Shown: piece by piece, positions 44,260 through 53,681 of the stretch
Numbering within the stretch: the stretch's first letter is position 1
Layout of the letters: the number at the start of each line of letters is the position of its first letter
From: an uncultured Muribaculaceae bacterium
Lineage (GTDB): Bacteria; Bacteroidota; Bacteroidia; Bacteroidales; Muribaculaceae
DNA length: 64,000 nt
Direction: 5' to 3'
NCBI GenBank assembly: GCA_934661195.1
Contig: CAKUJD010000004.1
Coordinates: forward strand, 1 to 64,000
Notes under the pieces: generated by a model
What the model saw: only the letters and a program-made list of their open reading frames with translations
What the model was told of the DNA's origin: nothing
The model's database searches: none
Made by a program: the position numbers and the translations under genes

Positions 44260-44709
44260 ATGAAGCAGATAGAAAAAATCATCAGTGAGAAAAATGTGAC
44301 CGCTGCAAACTTTGGCAAAATGGCCAACCTTAACGAATATGTGCTCGAACTCGGGCCGAATGTGAAAATTCCAGGCAAGGTGTTTGGCGGCCAGGCAGTA
44401 AGCGCCACAGGCGGCGAATTCTCGTTCCAGTCATTTGCTCCGGGCACCGAGACAGGCTTTCTTCACACCCACAAAAACCACGAGGAGCTGTACTTCTTCC
44501 TGAGCGGCAACGGTGAGTTTCAGGTCGACGGCAAAGTGTTTGCCGTGGGCGAAGGAAGCGTGGTGAGAGTGGCGCCCGACGGCAAACGCTCGGTGCGCAA
44601 CAATGGCACCGAGCCCCTGGTGATGCTGTGTGTGCAGTATCGCGGCAACACCTTCACAGCCGAAGACGCCGCCGATGGTGTGATACTCAACGAAAAGGTT
44701 GAGTGGTAA
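44260..44709 (+). CDS. Cupin-domain protein
   Basis: A 149-residue single-cupin protein. The metal-binding motif 1 reads TGFLHTHKNHEELYFFLSG (His, His, Glu pattern), and motif 2 is GKVFAVGEGSVVRVAPDGKRSVRNN. Such small cupins act as oxidoreductases, isomerases or ligand carriers, and this one cannot be assigned a reaction. It is divergent from the HxlR regulator, whose family often controls such stress-related genes. A strong bidirectional terminator follows. Confidence 0.88.
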   Translation: MKQIEKIISEKNVTAANFGKMANLNEYVLELGPNVKIPGKVFGGQAVSATGGEFSFQSFAPGTETGFLHTHKNHEELYFFLSGNGEFQVDGKVFAVGEGSVVRVAPDGKRSVRNNGTEPLVMLCVQYRGNTFTAEDAADGVILNEKVEW

Positions 44710-44731
44710 GGTACAATAGGTGATATAGAAT

Positions 44732-44780
44732 AAAAACAACGGCGGAGCCTGTGGCGAATGTCACAGGCTCCGCTGTTTTT
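44732..44780. terminator. Strong bidirectional terminator
   Basis: Long stem: AAAAACAACGGCGGAGCCTGTG (44733-44754) against CACAGGCTCCGCTGTTTTT (44762-44780), with one bulge and A/T runs at both edges. It serves the cupin gene on the plus strand and the 151-residue protein gene on the minus strand. Confidence 0.85.
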
Positions 44781-44793
44781 CATTTATTGCCCG

Positions 44794-45249
44794 TCATCTG
44801 TTGCGGCGTGACTGCTTCTGTGCGGCAGACCTCTTTTTCATAAGCCGCTGGCGCATGCTCTTTTCAAGCTCATACACTCGCTGGATTTGGGCCTGCGTGA
44901 GAAAAGTGGAATACTTTTTGTAGTACTTCTGCCGTATGTCGAGAATTTTCTGACTCCGCTCGAAGTTCTGCTGAATTTGCTGCTCGGGGCTGGGATTCGA
45001 GGACTCGCCCTTCTGACGGCGCGGGCCTAACTCCCAAATCTCTTTTTGACACTGGCAATATGTGTCCACAAACTTCTGCGCAGTGTTGTCGTCGAGCGCG
45101 ATCTCGTGGGCTATGTGCCTTGCCTGCGCCACTGCCAGCTGCTCACGGCTTTGGCGCTGCTTGCCGGTGGTTGTCTGGTTGGCCGCATTGGCACCTAAAG
45201 CCAAGGCCGCGGCCACCACAAAAGTCATAATTCTAATAAACGCCTTCAT
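44794..45249 (-). CDS. Small secreted Spy/CpxP-like protein
   Basis: A 151-residue precursor with a signal peptide (MTFVVAAALALGANA). The mature protein is helical and rich in Gln, Lys and Arg, with YSTFLTQAQIQRVYELEKSM that resembles the LTxxQ motif of Spy/CpxP periplasmic chaperone-like proteins. It is the last gene of a minus-strand set sigma factor - small membrane protein - this protein, which is a recurrent Bacteroidota arrangement. A role in envelope stress sensing is an inference. Confidence 0.65.
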   Translation of the reverse strand: MKAFIRIMTFVVAAALALGANAANQTTTGKQRQSREQLAVAQARHIAHEIALDDNTAQKFVDTYCQCQKEIWELGPRRQKGESSNPSPEQQIQQNFERSQKILDIRQKYYKKYSTFLTQAQIQRVYELEKSMRQRLMKKRSAAQKQSRRNR

Positions 45250-45287
45250 AACATTTTCCTTTCTTTTATTTTCATTTTTACTCTAAC

Positions 45288-45635
45288 TCAATTCTGCTCA
45301 TCGAGAAACACATCTTCCTGATAAGCCTCTATCAAATAGGCCTGGTCGCCAGGCGACAGCTGCTCAAAGGCTTGATCCACATCGTTCCAGTCGCTTGACG
45401 GCTTGGCAAATGGCTGGCCACACACAAGCATCACCGCCACCGAAGCAGCCGCGGCCATGGCGGCGGCCACAAAAGAGCCATACAGTATGCGCCTGCGGCG
45501 GCCACGGCGGACTGTGGCTTTCGACTTGCCTATTGTTGCGTCAAGCACGTTGCGCGTGATGCTGTCGAACGCACCATCGGGCACATTATAGGGCATGCGT
45601 CTGCCCACCTGGCTGAATTTGAATTCCTTATCCAT
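45288..45635 (-). CDS. Small membrane protein, probable anti-sigma partner
   Basis: A 115-residue protein with an N-terminal cytosolic part (FKFSQVGRRMPYNVPDGAFDSI), a basic segment (RRGRRRR), one membrane segment (ILYGSFVAAAMAAAASVAVML) and an acidic periplasmic tail. Its position directly after the ECF sigma gene (7 bases) and its topology suggest that it restrains the sigma factor. No zinc-binding anti-sigma (ZAS) motif is present. The assignment comes from context rather than homology. Confidence 0.6.
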   Translation of the reverse strand: MDKEFKFSQVGRRMPYNVPDGAFDSITRNVLDATIGKSKATVRRGRRRRILYGSFVAAAMAAAASVAVMLVCGQPFAKPSSDWNDVDQAFEQLSPGDQAYLIEAYQEDVFLDEQN

Positions 45636-45642
45636 GATTTTT

Positions 45643-46188
45643 TCAGTTATTCGAATTCATGTATTTCACAATCTTCTCTTTAGCGATGTGGTAGCAAGCC
45701 TTCATGCTTGCTGGCGTTGACGCTGCCACACTGGCGATCTCGTCAAACGTCATATCGTCGTAATACCGCAGGTTGAACGCCAGCTGCTGCTTTGGCGGCA
45801 GCGAAAGTATGGCCTGCTGAAATCTCACTTCCAACTCTTTCTCATAATCGACATAACTGTCGGCTGCCACAAGGCCGGCCCCAGCCGCCTCGCAGTCGTC
45901 AGGCACCACCTCGCTCCGGCGCGCGCCTATCACCCGCAAAGCCTCATTGGTGGCTATACGATACACCCAACTGCGGAACGAGCCTTGCCCGCATTTATAG
46001 CTGTCGAAAGAGCGGAACACCCTCACAAACGTCTCTTGCGTGGCATCTTGCGCATCGTCGTGGCTCACCACCATGCGCCTGATGTGCCAGTAGACGGGCT
46101 GCTGGTATTTTTTTAGCAGCAGTCTGAATCCCTCTTCGGGATTTCGCTCTATCGAGTGTATAATATTTTTGTCGTCCAGTGGTCTCAT
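45643..46188 (-). CDS. ECF-type RNA polymerase sigma factor
   Basis: A 181-residue sigma-70 family protein with region 2 (YWHIRRMVVSHDDAQDATQETFVRVFRSFD; FRSWVYRIATNEALRVIGARR) and region 4 (LSLPPKQQLAFNLRYYDDMTFDEIASV). Region 3 is missing, as in ECF factors. It opens the set with the small membrane protein and the CpxP-like protein; the secreted 123-residue protein lies upstream by 42 bases. Likely envelope-responsive. The target promoters are not known. Confidence 0.93.
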   Translation of the reverse strand: MRPLDDKNIIHSIERNPEEGFRLLLKKYQQPVYWHIRRMVVSHDDAQDATQETFVRVFRSFDSYKCGQGSFRSWVYRIATNEALRVIGARRSEVVPDDCEAAGAGLVAADSYVDYEKELEVRFQQAILSLPPKQQLAFNLRYYDDMTFDEIASVAASTPASMKACYHIAKEKIVKYMNSNN

Positions 46189-46230
46189 TACGCGAGTGGG
46201 TTGGTTTCATTTAATACAACGGGCCGGCGC

Positions 46231-46602
46231 TCAGTTCATTGCCCGCTTCATCACATACACCTTTTTCTTGCCACTCATCACAGCAGCAATGCCTGCAGTC
46301 CGGCTTTCGGCAAAGGCATCGAGTTCTGCCTCGGCTATGTTCTTTGGCAAACCTGTCATTTGGCTGTATTTTTCTTTGCTCAGCGTGGCGTTGGCTTTCA
46401 GGTAGGCCAAAGCCATGTTCAGGCGGTCGCTTTTGCTAAGCCTGTTGATCACGCGTTTGTCGGCCACAGGCCGTGACACCAATGTGACAATGTGTGGGGC
46501 GCGTCCGTAATGGCGCGGCATGTGCACAAAGTGGCGGGGTTGGGCTGCTGCGGCCGTGGCAGCGAGCATCATTACCAATGCGATATATTTATTTGCTTTC
46601 AT
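46231..46602 (-). CDS. Small secreted protein of unknown function
   Basis: A 123-residue precursor with a signal peptide (MKANKYIALVMMLAATAAAAQ). The mature part is basic, with His-rich HFVHMPRHYGRAPHIV near the start and a helical segment SKSDRLNMALAYLKANATLSKEKYSQMTGL. It ends KKKVYVMKRAMN. No known domain was recognised. It lies 42 bases upstream of the ECF sigma gene on the same strand and may be its co-transcribed signal component or a product of the same regulon; this is a guess. Confidence 0.55.
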   Translation of the reverse strand: MKANKYIALVMMLAATAAAAQPRHFVHMPRHYGRAPHIVTLVSRPVADKRVINRLSKSDRLNMALAYLKANATLSKEKYSQMTGLPKNIAEAELDAFAESRTAGIAAVMSGKKKVYVMKRAMN

Positions 46603-46797
46603 AATTAATCGTATTTTTAATTCAACTTTGCGTTTTTTTCAACACTCTAAACCGTCATTACTTTTGAGCTCATTTTCATAACCGTTGCGCTTATATAACC
46701 CGGCAAAAGGTGAAAAGTAAAAACGCCGCACCCATTTTTTTCGCCATTGGCCTCAAAGTGCACCGATTTTTTTTGTAATTTAGCGTTTCTAAAAGCA
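46603..46797. other. Divergent intergenic region
   Basis: Between the 123-residue secreted protein (minus) and rnpA (plus). AT-rich, with T-runs. A near-consensus TAATTTAG (46776-46783) may be the rnpA -7. No rRNA, tRNA or RNase P RNA was recognised. Confidence 0.4.
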
Positions 46798-47253
46798 ATG
46801 GACACCACATTTCACACCAAGGGCAACCGCCTTTACAAGGCTGAGAAGCTGTGCAGCACGGCAGCCGTGAGCCGCATGTTTGAGTGCGGCAGCTCGTTCA
46901 TTGCCTATCCGCTGCGCGTGGTGTGGGCCGAAAGCCAGACCCCGGCAGCAGCAACTCAGCCCGCGCCCGCGGTGCGGTTTATGATCACCATTCCCAAGAA
47001 GCGCGTGCGCCGCGCCGTGAAGCGGGTGCTGCTGCGCCGCCGAGTGCGCGAGGCCTACCGCCTCAACCGCCACCTAATAGTGCCCGCGCTCAACGTGGCA
47101 GGCCGCCACATCGATGTGGCCTTCATCTACCTCGACTCTGCCCCGGCCCCCTACTGCAAAATCAGCGAGCGCATGCAGGAGTCGCTATCCCGCATCGCGG
47201 AGGCCGTGACCGGGCAGCAAACCAACTGTGATGACACCCAACCAACCACATAG
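46798..47253 (+). CDS. rnpA: Ribonuclease P protein component
   Basis: Assists RNase P RNA in trimming tRNA 5' leaders. The 151-residue protein has the RnpA core: [40 protein letters not shown] (the basic RNR-type helix) and VDVAFIY-like strand. Start at 46798 because the upstream in-frame ATG (46747) precedes the promoter-like region. The stop codon lies inside the beginning of yidD, a typical rnpA-yidD overlap. Confidence 0.93.
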   Translation: MDTTFHTKGNRLYKAEKLCSTAAVSRMFECGSSFIAYPLRVVWAESQTPAAATQPAPAVRFMITIPKKRVRRAVKRVLLRRRVREAYRLNRHLIVPALNVAGRHIDVAFIYLDSAPAPYCKISERMQESLSRIAEAVTGQQTNCDDTQPTT

Positions 47254-47482
47254 CAGTGCGGCAGGACGCCTCATAGGGAGGCTGCTGATAGTGCCCATCA
47301 GGCTCTACCAACGGCTGATTTCGCCACTGTTTCCGCCCGTGTGCCGCTTCACGCCCACGTGCAGCCAGTATGCCGTGGAGGCCATCATCAAGCATGGTCC
47401 CGTGAAGGGCCTATGGCTTGCCATTAAACGCATTCTGCGCTGCAACCCTTGGGGCGGCAGCGGCTACGACCCTGTGCCATGA
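47228..47482 (+). CDS. yidD: Membrane protein insertion efficiency factor
   Basis: An 84-residue protein with the full YidD pattern: [50 protein letters not shown] and YDPVP. It supports YidC-dependent insertion of inner-membrane proteins. It overlaps rnpA by 26 bases at its start (two adjacent ATG, 47228 and 47231) and the tatD gene by 4 bases (ATGA). Confidence 0.95.
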   Translation: MMTPNQPHSSAAGRLIGRLLIVPIRLYQRLISPLFPPVCRFTPTCSQYAVEAIIKHGPVKGLWLAIKRILRCNPWGGSGYDPVP

Positions 47483-48138
47483 CCACAGCACCCATCATCA
47501 CCGACGCCCACACCCACTGCCTCACAGCCACGCAGGCAGTGATAAGCGTAAGTCCTGAGGAGTTCAATCCGCAGCCGGGACTGCTATACTCGGTGGGCAT
47601 ACACCCGTGGCAGTCTGGAGCGCCAGGCACCGATGCACTGCTGCCGCTGCTTGAGCGGTGCGCAGCCCACAGGCAAGTGGTGGCCGTGGGCGAAACAGGC
47701 CTCGACCCGCTGCGCGGCGCACCGCTCGACGTGCAGACGCAGCTGATGCGGGCCCACATTGCCATTGCCTCGGCCGTGGGCAAACCGCTGGTGGTGCACT
47801 GCGTGCGCACATCGCAGCAGGTGCTGCGCCTGTGGCGCGACACCGCCGCCGATAGGCGCACACTGTGGATGGTGCACGGCTTCCGCGGCAACGAGCGCGT
47901 GCTGGCCGCACTGGCTCAGGCCGGACTCTACGTGAGCTATGGCATGCGCTTCAACGCCGCCGCCCTGCTATCCACGCCACGCCCACAAATGCTGATAGAG
48001 ACCGACGACTCGCCGCTGGGAATCGACGCCACAGCCGGTGCCGTGGCCAAGGCACTCGGCACCACGGCACAAGCCGTGAAGGCACTGGCACAGACCAACG
48101 CCGCAAAATTCTTTTTCTCCACTAAAACATCACTGTAA
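47479..48138 (+). CDS. TatD-family metal-dependent hydrolase
   Basis: A 219-residue protein of the TatD deoxyribonuclease family, TIM-barrel metal-dependent hydrolases. Visible marks are [52 protein letters not shown] and [10 protein letters not shown]. The sequence is short compared with the usual 255-260 residues, mostly through compact loops; the metal ligands appear present. The start at 47479 overlaps the yidD stop in ATGA. Confidence 0.9.
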   Translation: MTTAPIITDAHTHCLTATQAVISVSPEEFNPQPGLLYSVGIHPWQSGAPGTDALLPLLERCAAHRQVVAVGETGLDPLRGAPLDVQTQLMRAHIAIASAVGKPLVVHCVRTSQQVLRLWRDTAADRRTLWMVHGFRGNERVLAALAQAGLYVSYGMRFNAAALLSTPRPQMLIETDDSPLGIDATAGAVAKALGTTAQAVKALAQTNAAKFFFSTKTSL

Positions 48139-48221
48139 AGGCCGAGCCCAGCACCAGCATATTGAAACTCTCGCCGCAACCATGCTCCCCGTTGGCCGAA
48201 AACGTTGTGCGGCACGGGGCA

Positions 48222-48259
48222 AAAAAATGCCAGCGGCGCTTCTTCTGTGCGCCGCTGGC
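48222..48259 (-). terminator. Terminator after the 134-residue lipoprotein
   Basis: Arms GCCAGCGGCGC (48229-48239) and GCGCCGCTGGC (48249-48259) with a T-run on the minus strand. It also lies downstream of tatD on the plus strand. Confidence 0.85.
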
Positions 48260-48279
48260 TATGCATTGCCGTTGTGAAG

Positions 48280-48684
48280 TCACCGCCCAGGGCGGTAGCC
48301 GGTGTATGTGCCCAGACTCGGGTCGTGGCCCAATATCAGATAGCCATAGCGGTCGAAGTCGTAATAAAGCACATCGTTGACACCGTCTTCATACCACAGC
48401 GTGAGCGAGTTGCGCCCGTTGTCGCTCCATTCAAACCTCAAGCTCACCCATTGGCGATAGTCGTTGTAGTAGCTGTAGATGCCCGTGCCGTTGTCGTAGA
48501 ACGAATACTGGTCGATGTCATACTCGCCCAAATCGTACTCTCCCGAGCGGTCGCCGGCATATTCCGCCGTCCATGTGCCTGTCACATAGGAATAGTAGCC
48601 GTCGTCGGGCTCACACGAGGTGAACGCCACAGTGGCTGCCAGCGCCACCATCAGCATCATTATGCGGTTGTAAACTTTTCTCAT
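48280..48684 (-). CDS. Small lipoprotein of unknown function
   Basis: A 134-residue precursor with lipobox LAATVAFTSCEPDDG (acceptor Cys24). The mature part is Tyr/Asp/Gly-rich and beta-like (GYYSYVTGTWTAEYAG; VSLRFEWSDNGRNSLTLWYE; YYDFDRYGYLILGHD). It resembles a small lipocalin-like or beta-barrel lipoprotein, but no family is claimed. It stands alone, with a terminator after it and mscL upstream on the same strand. Confidence 0.65.
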   Translation of the reverse strand: MRKVYNRIMMLMVALAATVAFTSCEPDDGYYSYVTGTWTAEYAGDRSGEYDLGEYDIDQYSFYDNGTGIYSYYNDYRQWVSLRFEWSDNGRNSLTLWYEDGVNDVLYYDFDRYGYLILGHDPSLGTYTGYRPGR

Positions 48685-48761
48685 AGTTCAAAGTGTTTAG
48701 TCGTTGTTACAATTTTTGTCGTTCTGACACCTTGAGCGGCACAATGGTTTAACGGCAGCCG

Positions 48762-49163
48762 TTATTTTTGCTGATTTTTGAGCAAATCGCGAATCTCGGT
48801 CAGCAACTGCTCTTCAGCACTTGGCTCGGCAGGCGCCGCAGCGGCCTCCTCATCTTTCTTTTTGTGCGTGAACTTGGATATAGCTTTCACCATAAGGAAA
48901 ATGCAAAAGGCTATTATCAGGAAGTCGACCACATTTTGCACAAACGCGCCATAGGCAATGCTGGCGCTGCCCACAGTCAGCTTCAGGCCGGTGAAGTCGA
49001 TGCCGCCAGTGAGCATGCCAATCACTGGCATAATCACATCGCTCACGAGCGAGGTGACTATTTTGCCAAACGCACCGCCAATTATCACACCTACGGCCAT
49101 GTCGACCACATTGCCCTTCATGGCAAACTCCTTGAAATCCTTTAAAAATGCACTATTTTTCAT
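48762..49163 (-). CDS. mscL: Large-conductance mechanosensitive channel
   Basis: An osmotic safety valve opened by membrane tension. The 133-residue protein has the MscL pattern: [33 protein letters not shown] (TM1), [21 protein letters not shown] (TM2) and a C-terminal helical bundle [14 protein letters not shown]. Length is normal. It is transcribed divergently from gapA. Confidence 0.96.
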   Translation of the reverse strand: MKNSAFLKDFKEFAMKGNVVDMAVGVIIGGAFGKIVTSLVSDVIMPVIGMLTGGIDFTGLKLTVGSASIAYGAFVQNVVDFLIIAFCIFLMVKAISKFTHKKKDEEAAAAPAEPSAEEQLLTEIRDLLKNQQK

Positions 49164-49291
49164 ATCACTGTTTTTTGTTTAAAATTTTCGCTGTTAGGAG
49201 ATTAGTGCACCAACTATTAAACTTTATTAATTAGGGAAATATTTCCTCAAATTTTTTATTGCGGCACTCTCCTTTATACTGAAAAATATAT

Positions 49292-49340
49292 TACTTTTGC
49301 AGTTGGAAACTTTGGGCGGTGGCTCACGCTGCCCAAAGTT
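49292..49340 (+). promoter_or_regulatory. gapA -7 element and leader hairpin
   Basis: TACTTTTG (49292-49299) is a full -7 match; no TTTG is seen at the -33 distance. Immediately after lies a perfect 10-base inverted repeat AACTTTGGGC (49308-49317) / GCCCAAAGTT (49331-49340). The predicted mRNA would therefore begin with a hairpin within a leader of about 100 bases. Confidence 0.6.
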
Positions 49341-49382
49341 TGCGCAAAGATACATAATTATAATTAGAATAAAATTTTCTAA

Positions 49383-50441
<1,059 letters not shown>

Positions 50442-50484
50442 TTCTGAGACGATAAGTCAATTTATATAACGGTCTTAATCTCAA

Positions 50485-50519
50485 GCGGCCTCGCCATTCA
50501 CGGCGAGGCCGCTTTTTTT
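50485..50519 (+). terminator. Terminator of gapA
   Basis: Perfect 11-base arms GCGGCCTCGCC (50485-50495) and GGCGAGGCCGC (50502-50512) with seven T afterwards. Confidence 0.9.
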
Positions 50520-50685
50520 GCCCTTATTTCGCCTCATTTGCCGCCTGAGAGCGTGCGGCAGTACAGCCTGGGCCACAACCCATCGCGCCATACATAGGCC
50601 CGCACGGGCCGCATTTGCCACCCAAGTCCTGTTAGAATTCATGCATGAAAACTTTGACTTTTTCCCACGAAAATAGCTGCTGAAT

Positions 50686-50717
50686 GTTGCTTAATTGAAA
50701 CATTTGGCGTAACTTTG
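50686..50717 (+). promoter_or_regulatory. Promoter of tRNA-Met
   Basis: GTTG (50686-50689), 20 bases, TAACTTTG (50710-50717). It lies about 43 bases before the tRNA 5' end. Confidence 0.6.
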
Positions 50718-50759
50718 CCAACGCTTTAGGGCAATCGCCCAAAAAGCACGCGAAAGCGC

Positions 50760-50833
50760 GGTCCTATAGCTCAGTTGGTTAGAGCACCTGACTCATAATC
50801 AGGGAGTCCTTGGTTCAAGCCCGAGTGGGACCA
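50760..50833 (+). tRNA. tRNA-Met (anticodon CAU)
   Basis: A 74-base cloverleaf: acceptor GGTCCTA/TGGGACC with one G-U pair, D arm AGCTCAGTTGGTTAGAGC, anticodon stem CCTGA/TCAGG with loop CTCATAA (anticodon CAT at 50794-50796), T arm TTCAAGC. The 3' CCA is not encoded. It lacks the C1-A72 mismatch of initiators, so it is elongator tRNA-Met or, less likely, tRNA-Ile2 whose C34 is modified by TilS. Confidence 0.9.
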
Positions 50834-50839
50834 CAATCC

Positions 50840-51414
50840 AATGAGTCGCCAAGCAGCATCAAAGCCGCTTGGCGATTTTTTGTTGCCCGAAAGCGTGGGC
50901 TGCACATCGCCATTAGTGGTCCATTGATAATTGACCTCTTTTCACAAACAGTGGAGCGTGCCTTCAGCACGCAACATTACACAATAACAATCTGCACCGC
51001 ACTGCACACCTCCTGCCATTGCGCGTTGCCCAACGCAACTAATGCTTTTGCCCCTGCGGGACGCGATGGCGCCGTATGCCATACACTGGGCGTTGCCATG
51101 GGCTATGACCTCATTGGGCTTTCAGCCCGCGCAAGAAGGCAGATATGCAGGGGAGGCATGACCGACGCGAAATGCCGGCACAGCAGCCTCCCAGCCCAGC
51201 ATTCCAGCGAAATGCGATAGCTACATGATTTTTATTCTATAGTGGAATGGAGGATTGGCGTTGCAATTATGGCTTAAACGCCTGATTTTGAACCTTTCAT
51301 ATAGGGATAAAAAAAATTGATTGTCTCCCGACAACCAATCTTAATTAACCTTAAATCTAATACCATGAAAAACACGTTGCAAATATACGCTCTTTTCATA
51401 GATTGTCAATGCTT
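50840..51414. repeat. Non-coding repeat-like element downstream of the tRNA
   Basis: About 570 bases with no supported frame. It contains a chain of small hairpins: CGTGC-CTTCA-GCACG near 50955-50980, GCGTTG-CC-CAACGC (51023-51036) and GGGCT-TTC-AGCCC (51116-51128), linked by TGCTTTTGCCCCTGCGGG- and GGGCTATGACCTCATTGGGC-type segments. The pattern resembles degenerate dispersed repeats that I remember from Bacteroidales intergenic DNA. A long open frame reading from the tRNA is not a gene. Confidence 0.5.
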
Positions 51415-52125
51415 TTATGGGGCAAAATGCAGCGTATTAATATCTTTTAACTCAGTTGGGCCAGTTTTTGACATCTTTGATAGGTATAGCACCGCCTCAC
51501 GGCCCACATTCATGAGCATGTCGAGAATGCTTAGGTTTTCGGCAAACCCTCCTTGGCGCGCTGCCCACAGCTGGTAGTACGGCACATTGGCAATGTCGAG
51601 CCCGTCGGGCCGCTTGCCTCCCATGGCGCGACGCAAGTCGGCGTGGTCGGCAGGCACATCGCTTCCCTCCACGGCCATGGTGCGTGTGAGCAACGGCAAG
51701 TCGAGAAAGTCGACCACAAGATTATGCAGCTGTGTGTTGAAGACAAGCAACAGCTGCTGCCGCCCCATGATGATGCGGTGCAGGTCGTCGGCAATATAAT
51801 CGAAATATGGCGACTTGCCGTAGGCGCTGAACAGTGCGCCCCAGTGCAGCTGACGCCAGCGGCCATGCTCACTGATGCGCACTTGGCTCATGGGCACGTG
51901 CATGGCATTGGTGGAGCCCTCAAGCGGCACGGTGAGCGTCTGCACCCCATTGGGGCCCTCGATGGTGTAGCGATGGTGGCTGTGGCGCAGCGGAAGGCGC
52001 GTCTGGGCGCTGTCAACAGTCACAAGCTGGGCGCGCAGCATGGCCGCATAGCAGCGCACGCTGCCTGCGCACATGCTGCCCATCACCACGGGGCGTCCTT
52101 GCTCGGGCAGTGGCGTGAGGCTCAT
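51415..52125 (-). CDS. WbqC-family protein
   Basis: A 236-residue protein of the WbqC family, often found near surface-polysaccharide or sugar-modification genes; the reaction is not settled. Marks are GPNGVQTLTVPLEG, WRQLHWGALFSAYGKSPYFDYIADDL and QLHNLVVDFLDL. It overlaps lepB by 4 bases (ATGA), so it depends on the signal peptidase operon. The first about 45 residues up to HSHHRYTIEGPNG are less typical of the family. Confidence 0.88.
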   Translation of the reverse strand: MSLTPLPEQGRPVVMGSMCAGSVRCYAAMLRAQLVTVDSAQTRLPLRHSHHRYTIEGPNGVQTLTVPLEGSTNAMHVPMSQVRISEHGRWRQLHWGALFSAYGKSPYFDYIADDLHRIIMGRQQLLLVFNTQLHNLVVDFLDLPLLTRTMAVEGSDVPADHADLRRAMGGKRPDGLDIANVPYYQLWAARQGGFAENLSILDMLMNVGREAVLYLSKMSKTGPTELKDINTLHFAP

Positions 52126-53549
52126 TTGTCGGGATTTGCACTTATGAAGAGCCGGTTCCAGCGGATGCCGCCGTGCAGCAGCGGCTTGTCTTGGTTAAAT
52201 GAGATGATTACAAACATGGGTGTGCCCACAATGTGGTCCTCGGGCACGAAGCCCCAGAAGCGCGAGTCAAGCGAATTGTCGCGGTTGTCGCCCATCATCC
52301 AGTAGTAGTCCATCTTAAAGGTGTAGTACTGCGTGGGCTTGCCGTTTATGTAAATGGTGCCGCCGCGCACCTCAAGGGTGTTGCCCTCGTAATTCTTGAT
52401 GCAGCGGGCATACATGGGCAGATTATATGTGGTGAGGTGCAGGGTCTTGCCCTTCTTGGGAATCCAGATGGGGCCGTAGTCGTTGTGAGTCCAGCCATAG
52501 TTGCGGTCGATGGGATAGGTCAGTTCGGCCTCCGACGGATCGGCCTGCGTGCGCTCAATGCCAAGCACCCAGGGCTGCGCCTTTAGGCGCTCGCGCATGT
52601 CGGCGGTGAGTGGCAGCACATAGTCGGGGGCGTCGCCGTGGCGGTCCTCCATGCTTATGCCAAGGTCGTCATACTGGTCGTCGGTGATGGGAGTGCCGTC
52701 GGTGTGCACGTAGTAGAAATACTGCACATTTTTTGGCTCGGGCAGCGGACGGCCATTGATGTACACAACGCCGTGCTTTATGCTCAGCCACTCACCCGGC
52801 AGGCCAAGGCAGCGCTTCACGTAGTTGTCGCGGCGGTCAACGGGGCGGTAGATCACATCGCCATAGGTGGCCTTGTCGGCCCACACGGCCTCGCGGCCTT
52901 TTTCCTTGACCAGGGTGTAGTAGTCGGGGTTGGGGCAACGGGTGGCCACGGTGTCGCCGGCCGGGAAGTTGAACACCACTATGTCCATGCGGTTGATGCC
53001 GCGCATACCCTTAAGGCGGTGGTAGCCCCACTGCGGCCAGTCGATGTAGCTCTTGGTGCCGATGATGGGCATGGTGTTCTGGGCCAGCGGAAAGTGGATT
53101 GGCGTCTGCGGCACGCGGGGGCCATAAACCATTTTGTTGACCCACAGGAAGTCGCCCGTGAGCAGAGTCTTCTCGAGCGACGATGACGGAATCTGATAGT
53201 TCTGTCCCACGAAAATAAACAGGAAATACACCAAAATCAGCGCATACACAATGGCATCTACCCAACTCATCACGGTGCGCACGGCCTTGTTTTTGGAGTG
53301 CTTCCACCACGTCCACGGAATAAACTGCGTGAGGTAGATGTCGGCCAGCAAAGGCCAGAACACAATCACCCACCAGCTGCCGAGCCATATGACCCAAGCC
53401 ACAAACAGCAGGCTCACCACGCCAAAGCGAGCCCAGCGTGTGGGCTTGACGCGGGCCAGACGCTCGCCGAGGCTGCCCGATTGCATGGTGTTGGTTTCGC
53501 TATTGTTGTTGCCGCCGTTGCGGCCGTTTTGTGCATTGATAGTTGCCAT
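52122..53549 (-). CDS. lepB: Signal peptidase I (long form)
   Basis: Removes signal peptides from exported proteins. The 475-residue protein is longer than usual: an N-terminal polar stretch and two to three membrane segments (RFGVVSLLFVAWVIWLGSWW; AIVYALILVYFLFIFVG) precede the periplasmic domain. The nucleophile region reads IPSSSLEKTLLTGDFLWVNK with Leu instead of the usual Met after the Ser. The general base region is NYVKRCLGLPGEWLSI, and box E is MGDNRDNSLDSRFWGFVPEDHIVG. It follows the paralogue at 53682-54791 and overlaps WbqC. Confidence 0.93.
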   Translation of the reverse strand: MATINAQNGRNGGNNNSETNTMQSGSLGERLARVKPTRWARFGVVSLLFVAWVIWLGSWWVIVFWPLLADIYLTQFIPWTWWKHSKNKAVRTVMSWVDAIVYALILVYFLFIFVGQNYQIPSSSLEKTLLTGDFLWVNKMVYGPRVPQTPIHFPLAQNTMPIIGTKSYIDWPQWGYHRLKGMRGINRMDIVVFNFPAGDTVATRCPNPDYYTLVKEKGREAVWADKATYGDVIYRPVDRRDNYVKRCLGLPGEWLSIKHGVVYINGRPLPEPKNVQYFYYVHTDGTPITDDQYDDLGISMEDRHGDAPDYVLPLTADMRERLKAQPWVLGIERTQADPSEAELTYPIDRNYGWTHNDYGPIWIPKKGKTLHLTTYNLPMYARCIKNYEGNTLEVRGGTIYINGKPTQYYTFKMDYYWMMGDNRDNSLDSRFWGFVPEDHIVGTPMFVIISFNQDKPLLHGGIRWNRLFISANPDK

Positions 53550-53616
53550 TGTAGTAAATCTATATAATCTTTTAGGTGTGGTCAGAATAAAAATAGCGTA
53601 AATTGCTATTGCAGTG

Positions 53617-53624
53617 CAAACTTA
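53617..53624 (-). promoter_or_regulatory. -7 element for lepB
   Basis: Minus strand TAAGTTTG, matching TAnnTTTG, 68 bases before the lepB ATG. The same TAAGTTTG context also occurs upstream of the second signal peptidase (54860-54867). Confidence 0.45.
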
Positions 53625-53681
53625 CTGAAAATCCACGACATTTCGCCCATTGGCGGGCGTCAAAAGTGGGGCGGCGGGGCG

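Noticed and set aside
50810..51220. 136-residue frame starting inside the tRNA
   Set aside because: It begins within tRNA sequence and runs through hairpin-rich repeat DNA; no homology pattern.
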